DNA of 64,000 nucleotides from assembly GCA_020846635.1 (NCBI GenBank), contig JADLDO010000028.1:992001-1056000 (forward strand), written 5' to 3'. Position numbers and translations under genes: made by a program. Shown here piece by piece: positions 46,110-55,350 of the stretch (position 1 is its first letter; each line of letters opens with the position of its first letter). The notes below the pieces were generated by a model. The model saw only the letters and a program-made list of their open reading frames with translations, was not told the origin of the DNA and searched no databases. This DNA is from Caldilineaceae bacterium (GTDB lineage Bacteria > Chloroflexota > Anaerolineae > Caldilineales > Caldilineaceae).

Positions 46110-46438
46110 GTTGGTTCCCTTCCGCCTATTCTCATCTCTTTATGCTGACCGTTGCAGCCGTGGCCTTTCATACGATCTTATGGGCGCGCAATGGGCGTTT
46201 TCTCTGGCGAAAGCGGCACATTATCTTGACCGTGGTCGCCATCGCCGAGCTTTGGATGCTGATCACCGACCCGATTGGCGGGCGGTGGGGCGCGTGGTAC
46301 TTTGCTCCGGATAAGGTGCTAGGCGTTTGGCTTTTTGGAGTCATGCCCATTGAGGATCTCTTTGGCGTTGCGGTTGTCAGCAGCAGTGCCGCCTGTGCCA
46401 CGCTGGTCTTTGGCTATGGCCCGCGCCGTTGGATTTGA
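46106..46438 (+). CDS. crtYd: Lycopene cyclase subunit (CrtYd-like)
   Basis: A 110-residue membrane protein with the same fold as its upstream partner: 'LWMLITDPIGGRWGAWYFAP' and 'GVMPIEDLFGVAVVSSSAA', the latter with the conserved Pro-Ile-Glu. The start codon overlaps the stop of the CrtYc-like gene (ATGA), so the subunits are translationally coupled. No other carotenoid gene (crtE, crtB, crtI) lies in the window. Confidence 0.82.
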   Translation: MSWFPSAYSHLFMLTVAAVAFHTILWARNGRFLWRKRHIILTVVAIAELWMLITDPIGGRWGAWYFAPDKVLGVWLFGVMPIEDLFGVAVVSSSAACATLVFGYGPRRWI

Positions 46439-46526
46439 CCTACAGTAGATTGAGAGTCGATTTTCAGCCCAAGCTATGGTAGAGTAGCAAGACTTGTATG
46501 ACTGAAAGGAATTAAAGGAGCTAGGG

Positions 46527-47876
46527 ATGGCAACGCGACTCGCGGAAAATGTACAGCCGGCTGCGACTGCCGGTGATCAGCAAGAGATGGCCGATTCGAA
46601 TGGTTCGGTGACAGTCGATATGGTTGCGATGGGGCAGGCGGCGCGTCTTGCCAGCCGCAGCCTGGCAACGCTCACCACGGCGCAGAAAAACGAGGCACTG
46701 GAGGCCATTGCCCAGGAGTTGGAAGCGCACGCCCCAGCCATTATGGCTGCCAATGCCCTGGATTTGGCCGATGGTCGAGCGAAGGGGCTGACCGATGCGC
46801 TCCTTGACCGGCTGATGCTCAACGAGCAGCGTGTTTTGGCCCTGGCCGAGGATACACGCAAGATCATTGACCTGCCCGACCCGGTGGGGACCGAACTGGA
46901 AAGCCGCCTGCTGCCCAACGGTTTGCGCTTGAGCCGCCGCCGCATCCCGATTGGCGTCTTGGGGGTCATCTATGAAGCGCGCCCCAACGTCACCATTGAG
47001 ATCGCCACCCTGGCGCTCAAGACGAGCAACGCCGTGATTCTGCGCGGCGGGCGCGAAACCCTGCGCAGCAACCTGGCCTTGCTGCAAGCCATTCACAGCG
47101 CATTGAGCAAAGTCGGGATTCCCACCGCGGCCATCCAGTACATTGCCAATCCCGACCGCAGCCTTGTTAGCCAACTGCTGCGGCTGGATCAATATGTGGA
47201 CATGATTATCCCGCGCGGGGGCGCGGCGCTGCACAAGCTCGCCAAGGAGCAAAGCACCATCCCCGTCATCACAGGCGGCATGGGTATCTGCCATCTCTAT
47301 GTGGACAGCAGCGCCGACTTTGCGCGTTCGATTGATGTGATCGAAAACGCCAAGGTGCAGCGGCCTAGCGTCTGTAATTCGCTCGATACGATCCTGGTGC
47401 ATGAGAGCATCGCCGCGCAATTCTTGCCCCAGGTGGCGGCGCGCATGGGGGAGCGAGGCGTGGAACTGCGCGCCGATGCGCGCTCGCTGGAAGTTCTGAC
47501 ACAAGCGTCGAGTAGAGCAGCCATCCTTGCCGCCGGGCCGGAGGATTTTGACCAGGAATGGCTGGCGCTGATTTTGGGCGTCAAGGTCGTGGACAATCTT
47601 GATGAGGCGATTGAGCATATCCAGACCCACAGCACCGAACATTCCGATGGCATCCTTACCAACGACTGGAGTAACGCCACGCGCTTTGTCAACGAGATCA
47701 ACTCGTCGGCGGTCTTTGTCAATGCCAGCACCCGCTTTAACGATGGTGGGCAATTCGGCCTCGGCGCAGAGGTCGCGGTCAGCACACAAAAGCTGCATGC
47801 GCGCGGGCCGATGGGGCTAGAAGAGCTTACGACCTACAAGTGGATCTGCCTGGGCGATTTCCATACGCGGTCATAG
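46527..47876 (+). CDS. proA: Gamma-glutamyl phosphate reductase
   Basis: A 449-residue aldehyde dehydrogenase-fold enzyme that reduces gamma-glutamyl phosphate to the semialdehyde with NADPH in proline synthesis. Signature blocks: '[19 protein letters not shown]', '[14 protein letters not shown]', '[17 protein letters not shown]', the catalytic Cys in '[14 protein letters not shown]', and C-terminal '[18 protein letters not shown]'. AAGGAG precedes the ATG. ProB is not adjacent, and the gene shares a divergent-free stretch only with crtYd. Its stop lies inside the stop region of the convergent hydrolase gene. Confidence 0.96.
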   Translation: MATRLAENVQPAATAGDQQEMADSNGSVTVDMVAMGQAARLASRSLATLTTAQKNEALEAIAQELEAHAPAIMAANALDLADGRAKGLTDALLDRLMLNEQRVLALAEDTRKIIDLPDPVGTELESRLLPNGLRLSRRRIPIGVLGVIYEARPNVTIEIATLALKTSNAVILRGGRETLRSNLALLQAIHSALSKVGIPTAAIQYIANPDRSLVSQLLRLDQYVDMIIPRGGAALHKLAKEQSTIPVITGGMGICHLYVDSSADFARSIDVIENAKVQRPSVCNSLDTILVHESIAAQFLPQVAARMGERGVELRADARSLEVLTQASSRAAILAAGPEDFDQEWLALILGVKVVDNLDEAIEHIQTHSTEHSDGILTNDWSNATRFVNEINSSAVFVNASTRFNDGGQFGLGAEVAVSTQKLHARGPMGLEELTTYKWICLGDFHTRS

Positions 47877-48746
47877 GGCTTCCTCAGCCCCTATAAGCGT
47901 CTGTAAAATCGCTGGCATGTGGCGCACTGCCACGGAAAAATGACCCTCGCCAGGGAGGATGTGGAGATAGCTGTTGGCCAGTTGTTCTGCCAAATAGCCG
48001 CCCATTGCCAATGGCGCGTTGCGGTCGGCATCCCCATGCCAGAAGTTGACCGGCAGCTTGATCTCACGCAACGAAAAGCCCCAGGGCCGCGCGATCAAGG
48101 TCGCATCCCACGCAAGACCGCGCGGCCCTTGTCGAAATGCCTCATGCAGCAAGTTCAAAAACGACTGGCGCGTGCGCGGGTCACTGAGAACTGCTTGATC
48201 GACCGGCGGTAAGCCCTCCAAGACCTGAGCCATGAGTTTATCGGGCTGGCGCAGCCCGCGCTGCATCAACCAGCCAATGGCGTATACCCCCCAATAGGCG
48301 CGGCGCGCCATCATAAAGTAGCCCGCAGCCCGCTCGCGTCGAGCCGCTGCGTCCAGCACATCCAACGGGCCGATGCCGCTGACAATTCCTGCGCGAATGA
48401 TGCGGTGTGGCATGGCGCGCGCGGTGGCAAGCGCATAGGGCGCACCCCCGGATAGCCCTAGCAGCGCAAAGCGTTCAATCTTGAGGGCCGCGGTCAACAC
48501 GGCCAAATCGGTTGTCCAGTCGGTCAGCTTGCGGTGCGCGCGCCAGGTCGAAAGGCCGATGCCGGGACGATCCGGCACAATTGCGCGCACACCCAACCGC
48601 TGCAACAGGGTCGGCTCCAGTAGATCGGCTTCGCGGCGCGAACCAGGATTGCCATGACACCAGATCAAGGGATAGCCCGTTGGGTCACCATACTCAGCAT
48701 AGGCGAGCGTGCGCCCATCGGATAAGGCTACTTTTGCACTCTGCAT
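47871..48746 (-). CDS. Alpha/beta hydrolase
   Basis: A 291-residue cytoplasmic alpha/beta hydrolase. The oxyanion loop is '[15 protein letters not shown]' and the nucleophile elbow '[15 protein letters not shown]' (GxSxG with Ser). The late Asp and His are in '[15 protein letters not shown]' and '[13 protein letters not shown]'. Substrate unknown; esterase- or proline iminopeptidase-like in general outline. GAGGGAAG precedes the ATG. It is downstream of the NmrA-type gene by ~10 bases, same strand, likely one operon. Confidence 0.9.
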   Translation of the reverse strand: MQSAKVALSDGRTLAYAEYGDPTGYPLIWCHGNPGSRREADLLEPTLLQRLGVRAIVPDRPGIGLSTWRAHRKLTDWTTDLAVLTAALKIERFALLGLSGGAPYALATARAMPHRIIRAGIVSGIGPLDVLDAAARRERAAGYFMMARRAYWGVYAIGWLMQRGLRQPDKLMAQVLEGLPPVDQAVLSDPRTRQSFLNLLHEAFRQGPRGLAWDATLIARPWGFSLREIKLPVNFWHGDADRNAPLAMGGYLAEQLANSYLHILPGEGHFSVAVRHMPAILQTLIGAEEAL

Positions 48747-48755
48747 ACTTCCCTC

Positions 48756-49625
48756 TCAAGAATTTTGATCCTGCCGGGCCACGATCCTGCGTACAAAACT
48801 TTCCAGCGAGGTCGGTGGCCGCCCCAAAAGCCACCCCAGTACATGCGGGTTGCCGATCAGCCCATAGGCTGCATAATAGGCGAACATCTGGCGCAGTGTC
48901 CGGCGTGCGTATTCAGGCATATCCTGGGTGCGCGCCTGCTGCTCCCACTGCTCTATTTCCATTTCGTTGGCTGTGATAGCTTGCCCCATCTGCTCGCTCA
49001 AACATTGCGCCACTTCGCTTTGGCTGAGTGGCAGCGTCCCCACCAGTTCATAGGTCGCGCCTGTATGTTCCGCTTCGGTTAGCACCCGCGCCGCCACTTC
49101 GGCTACATCCTTCAGATCCACCAGCGAGAGACGTGTTGTCACGGGATAGGGTACGGTATAGCGTCCTGTCTGGCGCATCGTCTGCCAGTAGCCCAACAAA
49201 TTTTGCATATAGGCAGTGGGCTGCAAAATTGTGAAAGGCAGCCCACTGCGAAAGATCTGCTCCTCCACCAACAATTTATGCCAATGATGGGGCATCCCTG
49301 TGGTTTGTGGATGCAGCACCGAGTGATAGACCAGGTGTTGCACCCCCGCGGCTTGTGCGCTCTCCAAGAGTGCCGTGCCGATGGCAGTTTCGTCAGGATG
49401 CATGTTGGGGCAGATGTGATAGACCGCAGAGACGCCCGCCAGCAGCCTGTCTAGTGTGGCGCGCTCTGCTATATTGCCCACAATGCTCTCGGCTGCACCT
49501 GCCGCGCTGATCCTGGCCTGGTCGCTCTGCTTGTGTACCAGCCCTCGCACCCGCGCCCTGCGCTGCGCCAACGCCTGTATAATTGCCACGCCCGTTTTGC
49601 CGCCTGCTCCCGTCACAGCAATCAT
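48756..49625 (-). CDS. NmrA-family NAD(P)-binding protein
   Basis: The ATG at 49625 with GAGGAAA ahead is preferred to 49664. The 289-residue atypical short-chain dehydrogenase has the Rossmann glycine motif 'TGAGGKTGVAIIQAL' and 'VYHICPNMHPDET', followed by a Tyr-less region 'LVYHSVLHPQTTGMPHHWHK' (20 residues) typical of NmrA/TMR-like proteins. It may be a redox sensor or a reductase. It is the first gene in a unit with the alpha/beta hydrolase. Confidence 0.85.
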   Translation of the reverse strand: MIAVTGAGGKTGVAIIQALAQRRARVRGLVHKQSDQARISAAGAAESIVGNIAERATLDRLLAGVSAVYHICPNMHPDETAIGTALLESAQAAGVQHLVYHSVLHPQTTGMPHHWHKLLVEEQIFRSGLPFTILQPTAYMQNLLGYWQTMRQTGRYTVPYPVTTRLSLVDLKDVAEVAARVLTEAEHTGATYELVGTLPLSQSEVAQCLSEQMGQAITANEMEIEQWEQQARTQDMPEYARRTLRQMFAYYAAYGLIGNPHVLGWLLGRPPTSLESFVRRIVARQDQNS

Positions 49626-49938
49626 GAATTTCCTCGTCTGCACCTCAAATTGTGGCCTTGTCACATCTTTTCGCCATTTGTCTCACCATAGATAGTCGCC
49701 ACTTCAGAAGAAAATGCAAAACTCATCGCAACCAAATATGCCAATCTGCGTCATGAATAATCGATATACGGAAATAATGCTTGATTCCTGATAGGGTGCA
49801 TCTTGTTTGTTTGCCAGTGTTCATCGTTCATCCTTAGTTTTTCGCTATTTTCTTTGCCAGAAGATGCTTCAACAGATGCTAGTAGAGAAGCTCATACCCG
49901 AACACAAAGTCGTTCGAGAACAGAAGAAGGAGAAACCA
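49626..49938. other. Divergent intergenic region
   Basis: About 310 bases between nmrA-like (minus) and the exported protein gene (plus). It is AT-rich in the middle (49,740-49,800). The plus-strand frame is open from 49807 but has no ribosome site there. No hairpin, repeat or RNA is recognisable. Confidence 0.4.
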
Positions 49939-50883
49939 ATGACTCATTCGCGCACGCTGCGCAGCCTGTTGGCGCTCGTGGTGGCGCTTTCGGCCCTGGT
50001 CACCCCGATGGTGGCAATGGCCGCGCTGACCCCGCCCCCGCTGCCTCTATCGACCGGCCCACGGTTGACGCCGGCCCCGATCCCTCTGCCCAGCTTTGAC
50101 CTGCTGGTCAATGCGCCGCTCACTGCCAACGCGCTGGAAGCCGATGCGTGGGACGGTGGACGACGGCAAGAGGCCGAAGGGCGCGGTGTTCGCCAGACCG
50201 AAACTGGATATGGCGCCGGTTTGACCCTCTATGACTCGCCCAGTGTCTGTGTCAACTTTAACGCAGAGATTGGCTGGTCGTCCAGTGACGGCAATCCCGA
50301 TATGTACACCGACTGGTTCAGCGGGTGGGGGCCGTTTGCGCTCAACGAGGGTGAGTACAAGGCCAGCAACGTAGCGGTCACCCGCGAGCGTTCGGTCGGC
50401 CCTGGCGATCGCTATAACGACAGCGAGGATACCGACAACCAGGAGCAGCATTCGATTAAGTTTGCAAGCCATGCGCCGTATGCTGCCGGTATGGGCAGCC
50501 CGCGCATCCCTGTGCCCGCCGGTTTTGAAAAGGGCAAGGTCATGGTCAGCGTCAAGTATTTGATCTGGGACCACGACCAGGGTGCGAAGTTTGGCTTTGG
50601 TGATGGTATCGACTACGACTGGGCTTCGCTGGGCATCAAGCCTGGGGCCGATGGTGATGTTGCGCTCTATAACAACGGCTATGTCCGTGGCGAGTGGTCG
50701 GAATTGACACACACCATTGATCTGGGCGATGCCAAAGACATTATGGTCTTGATCCAGGCACAGTCGCCGGCGTATCTCAACTCTAACATCTATTTTGATG
50801 ACATCAAGATTGCGTTCATCAACATGGATGGCACCAGCACGCAATATATGAAGGAGTGTGGCGCGGTAGAAGCTTTGAAATAA
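49939..50883 (+). CDS. Secreted protein of unknown function
   Basis: The ATG at 49939 follows AAGGAG and starts a signal peptide 'THSRTLRSLLALVVALSAL' with cleavage near AMAA. The mature part is ~285 residues, acidic, with Asp/Gly/Tyr-rich beta strands: 'VCVNFNAEIGWSSSDGNPD', 'KVMVSVKYLIWDHDQGAKFG', 'NSNIYFDDIKIAFIN'. The latter looks like a jelly-roll carbohydrate-binding fold. Two cysteines only. No family recognised. A terminator at 50962 closes it as a single-gene unit. Confidence 0.7.
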   Translation: MTHSRTLRSLLALVVALSALVTPMVAMAALTPPPLPLSTGPRLTPAPIPLPSFDLLVNAPLTANALEADAWDGGRRQEAEGRGVRQTETGYGAGLTLYDSPSVCVNFNAEIGWSSSDGNPDMYTDWFSGWGPFALNEGEYKASNVAVTRERSVGPGDRYNDSEDTDNQEQHSIKFASHAPYAAGMGSPRIPVPAGFEKGKVMVSVKYLIWDHDQGAKFGFGDGIDYDWASLGIKPGADGDVALYNNGYVRGEWSELTHTIDLGDAKDIMVLIQAQSPAYLNSNIYFDDIKIAFINMDGTSTQYMKECGAVEALK

Positions 50884-50961
50884 GTAGCTTTTAAGAGACA
50901 GACAGTTGGACAATGGTTGCGAGGTGTCGGGGCGCAAGGCGAGCACCCCGACAAGTACACA

Positions 50962-51004
50962 AACAAGGGCGGTGTTGCGGCAGCAGCGCCGCCCTTGTTG
51001 TTTT
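50962..51004 (+). terminator. Rho-independent terminator
   Basis: AACAAGGGCGG at 50962-50972 pairs with CCGCCCTTGTT at 50989-50999, followed by GTTTTG. A second hairpin (TGTCGGGG...CCCCGACA) lies just before it at 50926-50953. It ends the secreted protein gene. Confidence 0.85.
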
Positions 51005-51124
51005 GCGAATGGACGTTTTGTGGATCGATATGTTTGGGAAAGCAACGCTTTGGCAACGCTCGCACTTGTATAGTGACGGTGCGACATCGCTCTCTCATCC
51101 ATTCCATCGCGCAAAGGAGCTCCC

Positions 51125-51610
51125 ATGGATTCACCCAATCTCCAAATACTATACGTCTCCCTGCACACAGATTCCCCGATGGACTTTGCATTGCTGCAAG
51201 AGAAGTGCAAGGCAAAAATTGCCAAGTGTACGCTGCCGCAAGCGTTGCAGATGCAGAAGTGCCTACAGCAAGACTTCGATTTGATCCTGGTCGATGCTCT
51301 GGCTGCTGCCTCTGGGATTGAAGAAGCCTGTGTCACTTTACGAAACTACTTTCACGATCCCTTATTAGTCTTGGTGTCAAATCTCACGGAGGAGCAGTTC
51401 ATTCGCCTCTATAGTGAGGCAGTTGATGAGTGCATCGTCGCTCCGCACAGTCCTGATCTGTTGGCTGCGAAAATCCACAGTTGGCTGAGGTGGACGACGG
51501 CAGAGATTGCCAACCGAGGAGAGTTGCGTGGGCCTGCGGTTCGGGTCGTGAAATCGGGCAGGCGGGGGAAATCTCCTACTGAGCACAAGGAGCCCCCAGC
51601 CCGTGAGTAG
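51125..51610 (+). CDS. Degenerate receiver-like domain protein
   Basis: A 161-residue protein with a response-regulator-like fold: 'LQILYVSLHT', 'DFDLILVDALAAASG' (Asp57 at the usual phosphorylation position), 'LLVLVSNLTEEQFI' and 'VDECIVAPHSPDLLAAKI'. The usual acidic pair after strand 1 is missing (LYVSLHTD) and the Lys after strand 5 is Ala (VAP rather than xKP), so phosphorylation by the standard mechanism is unlikely. The C-terminal ~40 residues are basic and disordered, with no DNA-binding domain. AAAGGAG precedes the ATG. It is followed by a small membrane protein gene. Confidence 0.65.
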   Translation: MDSPNLQILYVSLHTDSPMDFALLQEKCKAKIAKCTLPQALQMQKCLQQDFDLILVDALAAASGIEEACVTLRNYFHDPLLVLVSNLTEEQFIRLYSEAVDECIVAPHSPDLLAAKIHSWLRWTTAEIANRGELRGPAVRVVKSGRRGKSPTEHKEPPARE

Positions 51611-51657
51611 TCTCACTGATGAGGCCCAACCATTCCCCCAGACAGGTGAGACTTGTC

Positions 51658-51864
51658 ATGAATGACCGATGGATCGATGAAACATTAGAACGTTCTGAAC
51701 CGGTACAGCCCAAAGGAGAGGCGGAAGTATCTCCAATTATCCTACCTGGCAGCGAAGCGGATCACAACCCGCGCAGCAGTATGGCTGTTATCGTCTATAT
51801 TATCGTCGCAGCCTCCTTGACACTGATCCTGCTCGCCGTTTTCTTGATCAATCTGATCCAGTAA
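51658..51864 (+). CDS. Small single-TM protein
   Basis: The ATG at 51658 has AGGTGAG upstream; the frame opening at 51619 adds 13 residues. The 68-residue protein has a short acidic N-terminal part ('NDRWIDETLERSEPV') and one C-terminal membrane helix at ~43-66 ('VIVYIIVAASLTLILLAVFL'), ending NLIQ. The tail-anchored form suggests a membrane adaptor. It follows the degenerate receiver gene by 47 bases and may be its partner. Confidence 0.5.
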   Translation: MNDRWIDETLERSEPVQPKGEAEVSPIILPGSEADHNPRSSMAVIVYIIVAASLTLILLAVFLINLIQ

Positions 51865-51868
51865 GAGA

Positions 51869-53338
51869 CTATCCTGTTTCCCTATATTTTTTCCCTAGCA
51901 GGCGCGGCGCTTCCAGTTCCTCTGGCGGGCCAAAGCCCACGTTATAACGCTGGTCGAATTCCAGGCACTCCTCAACGAAGCGAAAGCGCATGGTGGGGAT
52001 GAAAGGCGTTTCGCTAAAGCAAAGGCGCATGGCATAGGTGTCGTCCGCACTCCATGCGCCACTGGCTGCCACCGGATAGGGCAGCGGCGCATCTGGCTCT
52101 TGTCCCAGGCGCGTCTCACCGGCTTCCCACTGTTGATAGCCACAGGCTAGCTGGTGTTCACCCGCGCGGTCGTGGACGGTAAGCCGTACGCCATCCTGAC
52201 CAAAATCGAACTTGATGGCGCTGATCCCCTGCTCGTTTTCCTCGAAGCGATAGCATTGACCAGAGACGCGCTCCGCAATCGGAGAGGTTGCTGCGCCACT
52301 TTGCGCGGCCAGGCGCAGGGAGGCCAAACGATCCGCTAATGCTCTCTGCGCGTCTGCATCAGCGGGGAGCGGTTCCGCCTGCATGGCGGGCAGCAGATGT
52401 TCCCACACAAGGTTGAGCACATTCTGCATATTGCGCAGCCCGCTGGTTATGGCGATCACCACCTGTTGGTCGGGCATCACGATGCAGAACTGACCAAAAG
52501 CGCCATCGCCGCGATAGGCTCCGTAGCGACACTGCCAGAATTGGTAGCCATAGCCCTGTACCCAATCGATGTTCTCGCTGGGGCCATTCGGCACTTGGGC
52601 ACTGGTCGCCGCAGCCACCCATTCCGGCGTGATCAACTGCTGCCCTTGCCAGCAGCCTTGTTGCAGATAGAGTTGGCCGAACTTGGCAATATCGTCACTT
52701 GTAATCTTTAGCCCCCAGCCGCCGGTGTTGATGCCGCGCGGGCAGTTTTCCCAGGTCGCGCCTTCAATGCCCAATGGCACAAAGAGGCGCGGCGTCAGAT
52801 ACTCCAGCATCGTCCGTCCCGTCAGCTTTTGCACAATCGCCGACAGCATGTAGGTTGCGACGCTGTTATAGACAAAATGGGTGCCAGGTGTACGCTCCAC
52901 AGGCTGCGCCAGAAAAGTTTGCGCCCAAGTGGAGCCTGGCTCAGAGCGGACTAACCTGGTGGGGTCTGTGCTATGCCCCGTGGTCATCGTCAACAGGTCG
53001 CGCACGCGCATCGCCGCCAGATTGCCGCTTACCTCGTTGGGCAGGTCGGCGGGGAAGAAATCGACCACAGGGTCATCCACCGTAAGGCGGCCCTCTGCCA
53101 CAGCCATCCCCACTGCCGTAGAGGTAAAGCTCTTGCTCAGGGAAAAGAGCATGTGGGGCAGTTCGGCTGTATAGGGCGACCACCACCCTTTGGCGATGGT
53201 GTGACCGTGACGGACGAGGATCAAACTGTGGAGTTCAAGCTGGGTCTGCTCCACAGCATTGACAAAAGCCAGGATGGACGCCGAGTCTATCCCTTGTGCT
53301 TCGGGAGTTGAAGACGGTAATTCTGTTTGTTTGAGCAC
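51869..53338 (-). CDS. Serine hydrolase of the beta-lactamase/AmpC-like family
   Basis: A 489-residue cytoplasmic protein from a GTG start (AAAGG ahead). The SxxK active site is Ser66-Leu-Ser-Lys69 in 'MLFSLSKSFTSTAVG' and the YxN motif is in 'FVYNSVATYML'. The C-terminal ~130 residues form a separate beta-rich domain ('YRFEENEQGISAIKFDFG'). Such class C-like enzymes include esterases, peptidases and amidases, and true beta-lactamase activity is uncommon among them. There is no signal peptide. A hairpin follows at 53417, belonging to the gene upstream. Confidence 0.85.
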   Translation of the reverse strand: MLKQTELPSSTPEAQGIDSASILAFVNAVEQTQLELHSLILVRHGHTIAKGWWSPYTAELPHMLFSLSKSFTSTAVGMAVAEGRLTVDDPVVDFFPADLPNEVSGNLAAMRVRDLLTMTTGHSTDPTRLVRSEPGSTWAQTFLAQPVERTPGTHFVYNSVATYMLSAIVQKLTGRTMLEYLTPRLFVPLGIEGATWENCPRGINTGGWGLKITSDDIAKFGQLYLQQGCWQGQQLITPEWVAAATSAQVPNGPSENIDWVQGYGYQFWQCRYGAYRGDGAFGQFCIVMPDQQVVIAITSGLRNMQNVLNLVWEHLLPAMQAEPLPADADAQRALADRLASLRLAAQSGAATSPIAERVSGQCYRFEENEQGISAIKFDFGQDGVRLTVHDRAGEHQLACGYQQWEAGETRLGQEPDAPLPYPVAASGAWSADDTYAMRLCFSETPFIPTMRFRFVEECLEFDQRYNVGFGPPEELEAPRLLGKKYRETG

Positions 53339-53416
53339 AGGAAGCCTTTTTCTAACCTAGCTGGATGTTTCAGGCTGAGTGGATATTGTGTTTGTGTGAA
53401 GATCGCTTGACCTGCA

Positions 53417-53454
53417 CGCACTAGCCAGACGTCGCGCGACATCCGGCTAGTGCG
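53417..53454. terminator. Hairpin between two minus-strand genes
   Basis: CGCACTAGCC (53417-53426) pairs with GGCTAGTGCG (53445-53454). The loop contains the palindrome GTCGCGCGAC. It lies just downstream of the 581-residue gene (stop 53473) and would end its transcript. Confidence 0.65.
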
Positions 53455-53472
53455 TTCTTCGCTTAAGAGAAC

Positions 53473-55218
53473 CTAGCGGTAGTGAGGCGTCCCCTTGACG
53501 TGGTATTCGAGCAGGTGGCCGCGCGCGCCGATATAGAAGACGCCGGGGCGACCTTCCACGATCTGGTAGAGATCGGAGATGGGCGGCTGATCCAGGTAGT
53601 TGACGCGGTCGGTGCGAACATCGAGGGTAAAGAGTTCGCTGTTGGTCACCCCATAGATGTTGCCGTCGCTGCCTGTGGTCAGATGGATCACGCCGTAGGT
53701 TTCAGGCACGCCCATGAGCGGCGTGCCCAGGCTGCGAAGCTGCCACGTTTGTACAACCTGGCGTTGATCGGGGCTGAAGGCAAAGAGAACGCCCGTATCA
53801 GTCGTGCCGTAGACCAGCCCGGTAACGGGGCTGCATGCCAGCGAGGTAATGGCGATGGCGTCACCAAAAGGGATCGTCTCGTAGATGCGGCGTTCGCTTT
53901 GCGGATCGAACATAAAGAAGCGCGCTTGCGTCGTCGGCTCGATGCTGCCGCGCCCGCCGCTGATGCTGGTGCCGCCATAGACATAGCGGTCGTCCGCTGC
54001 GATGGACTGGACGCTCTGCAATTCGTCGCGAAAAACATCCATCACTTCGGAGGCCGGATCAAAGCGCACGATGCCGCCGCCGGTCAGCCCGTAGTCGGCG
54101 CGGCAGGCGATATAGATGCGGTTGTCGGGGCCGACAGCATACTCGAAGGGACGGTTCATGTCGTGGCCCATCTGGCCGAAGCAGCGCGGGTTGGCGTCCG
54201 GCGCTTTTCCCCCCACATCGGGACGCGGGTTCCACGCTTTGCTTGGGTCATAGGCTGCCCAATACGCGCCGGTGTAGCTGCCCATGTAGAGCTTGTCGCC
54301 GTGTGCGATCACGTCGTAGACCTCGCCATGTCCAAAGCCGACGCGGCCCAGGTCGGAGAGCTGGCGCGACTGGGTGTCGAACTTGAAGACATGCATGGAG
54401 ATGATGGTGCTGCCGTAGATGTTGCCGTCTGGCCCGCGGTTAAGACCGACGATGTCAGTGGCGACTTTGGGCGTATAGGCGAAGGTGTGTTCTGCGCCGT
54501 TGACCGTGTAGCTGCGGGCTTCGAGATTCACGGTGATCGTAGCCGCGTGATCGGACGCGGGTCGCCCATCCTGGCGCACACCCGAACCGGGCGCTTTTGG
54601 CAGATCGGGCGCGTTCTCCAGCTTGCGGGTCTTGCCGGTTTGCGGGTTGAAGGCGACGAATTCATGGGGTGGGACACGGTTGATCTGGCAGATGATCTCG
54701 CCACCGGCGTTGAAGGCCAGCGGGCGGCACCAGATATGCTGGCCGGGGACAATGGGTTCGGGAGCCTGGCAGCCGTGGTCGGTCCATGTCTCGCTGCCTG
54801 GGTCAAAGCTGACCAGGTGACCGAAGGGATGGGTTCCCAGGTAGAGCCGCCCATCGGGGCCTAAACTTGCCCCCACAAAGCGGTGTCCGCTGAGCAGCGG
54901 AAACCCATGATAGGACAACTGTCGCGTCTTGGGGTTCCAGGATTGGAGGATGTTACCCGGCTGGTTAAGCCCATGATAGTTGTAGATCCAGAGGACGCCG
55001 CTTTGTGGGTCGACCGTGACGAAGAATTCACGCGCACCGATGCGCTGTTCTTCCACCACTTCCCCGCTTGCCACATCGACGGCAAACAGATTGGCCCCTT
55101 CTTGGCCGAACTCGCCACCCCAGATCAGATCGCGATTTTGCACTGGATCGTGGGACAGCCAGGCGCCGCCCGTCCAGCCGCCAACCACGGCGCGACCGAG
55201 ATCATAGAACGTACCCAT
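53473..55218 (-). CDS. Beta-propeller protein of unknown function
   Basis: A 581-residue protein with no signal peptide. It is built of repeated strands such as 'YLGTHPFGHLVSFDPGSETW', 'VYGTTDTGVLFAFSPDQRQ' and 'IYIACRADYGLTGGGIVRFDP', with recurring 'PDG-IY', 'FDP' and 'GxxY' patterns as in SMP-30/NHL/YncE-like propellers. Two such propellers could fit in this length. No lyase or lactonase catalytic set is evident. AGGAAAGGAAG precedes the ATG. It is monocistronic, flanked by hairpins at both sides. Confidence 0.7.
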   Translation of the reverse strand: MGTFYDLGRAVVGGWTGGAWLSHDPVQNRDLIWGGEFGQEGANLFAVDVASGEVVEEQRIGAREFFVTVDPQSGVLWIYNYHGLNQPGNILQSWNPKTRQLSYHGFPLLSGHRFVGASLGPDGRLYLGTHPFGHLVSFDPGSETWTDHGCQAPEPIVPGQHIWCRPLAFNAGGEIICQINRVPPHEFVAFNPQTGKTRKLENAPDLPKAPGSGVRQDGRPASDHAATITVNLEARSYTVNGAEHTFAYTPKVATDIVGLNRGPDGNIYGSTIISMHVFKFDTQSRQLSDLGRVGFGHGEVYDVIAHGDKLYMGSYTGAYWAAYDPSKAWNPRPDVGGKAPDANPRCFGQMGHDMNRPFEYAVGPDNRIYIACRADYGLTGGGIVRFDPASEVMDVFRDELQSVQSIAADDRYVYGGTSISGGRGSIEPTTQARFFMFDPQSERRIYETIPFGDAIAITSLACSPVTGLVYGTTDTGVLFAFSPDQRQVVQTWQLRSLGTPLMGVPETYGVIHLTTGSDGNIYGVTNSELFTLDVRTDRVNYLDQPPISDLYQIVEGRPGVFYIGARGHLLEYHVKGTPHYR

Positions 55219-55301
55219 ATCAATGCTTCCTTTCCTGCAAGGTGAAGGTTTTAAGGTGACATTTCCACAAGCATATTAACCTGGGTATGTAGCATCTCCT
55301 A

Positions 55302-55331
55302 GGCCTGTACGCTGCGGAACGTGTACAGGCC
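55302..55331. terminator. Hairpin downstream of the beta-helix gene
   Basis: GGCCTGTAC (55302-55310) pairs with GTACAGGCC (55323-55331), 19 bases beyond the minus-strand stop at 55351. No T-run on that strand. Confidence 0.6.
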
Positions 55332-55350
55332 CATCTACGAAAAGTCTGCG

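Noticed and set aside
46521..47798. 425-codon open frame antisense to proA
   Set aside because: It lies opposite a well-matched proA gene and shows no family resemblance; it is a frame shadow of GC-rich coding DNA.
50047..51336. 429-codon minus-strand frame across the secreted protein and receiver genes
   Set aside because: The plus-strand genes have signal peptide, ribosome sites and a terminator; the minus frame crosses all of these without any motif.
53482..54864. 460-codon open frame antisense to the beta-propeller gene
   Set aside because: It has no ribosome site or recognisable motif, and the minus-strand gene has coherent repeated beta-strand motifs.
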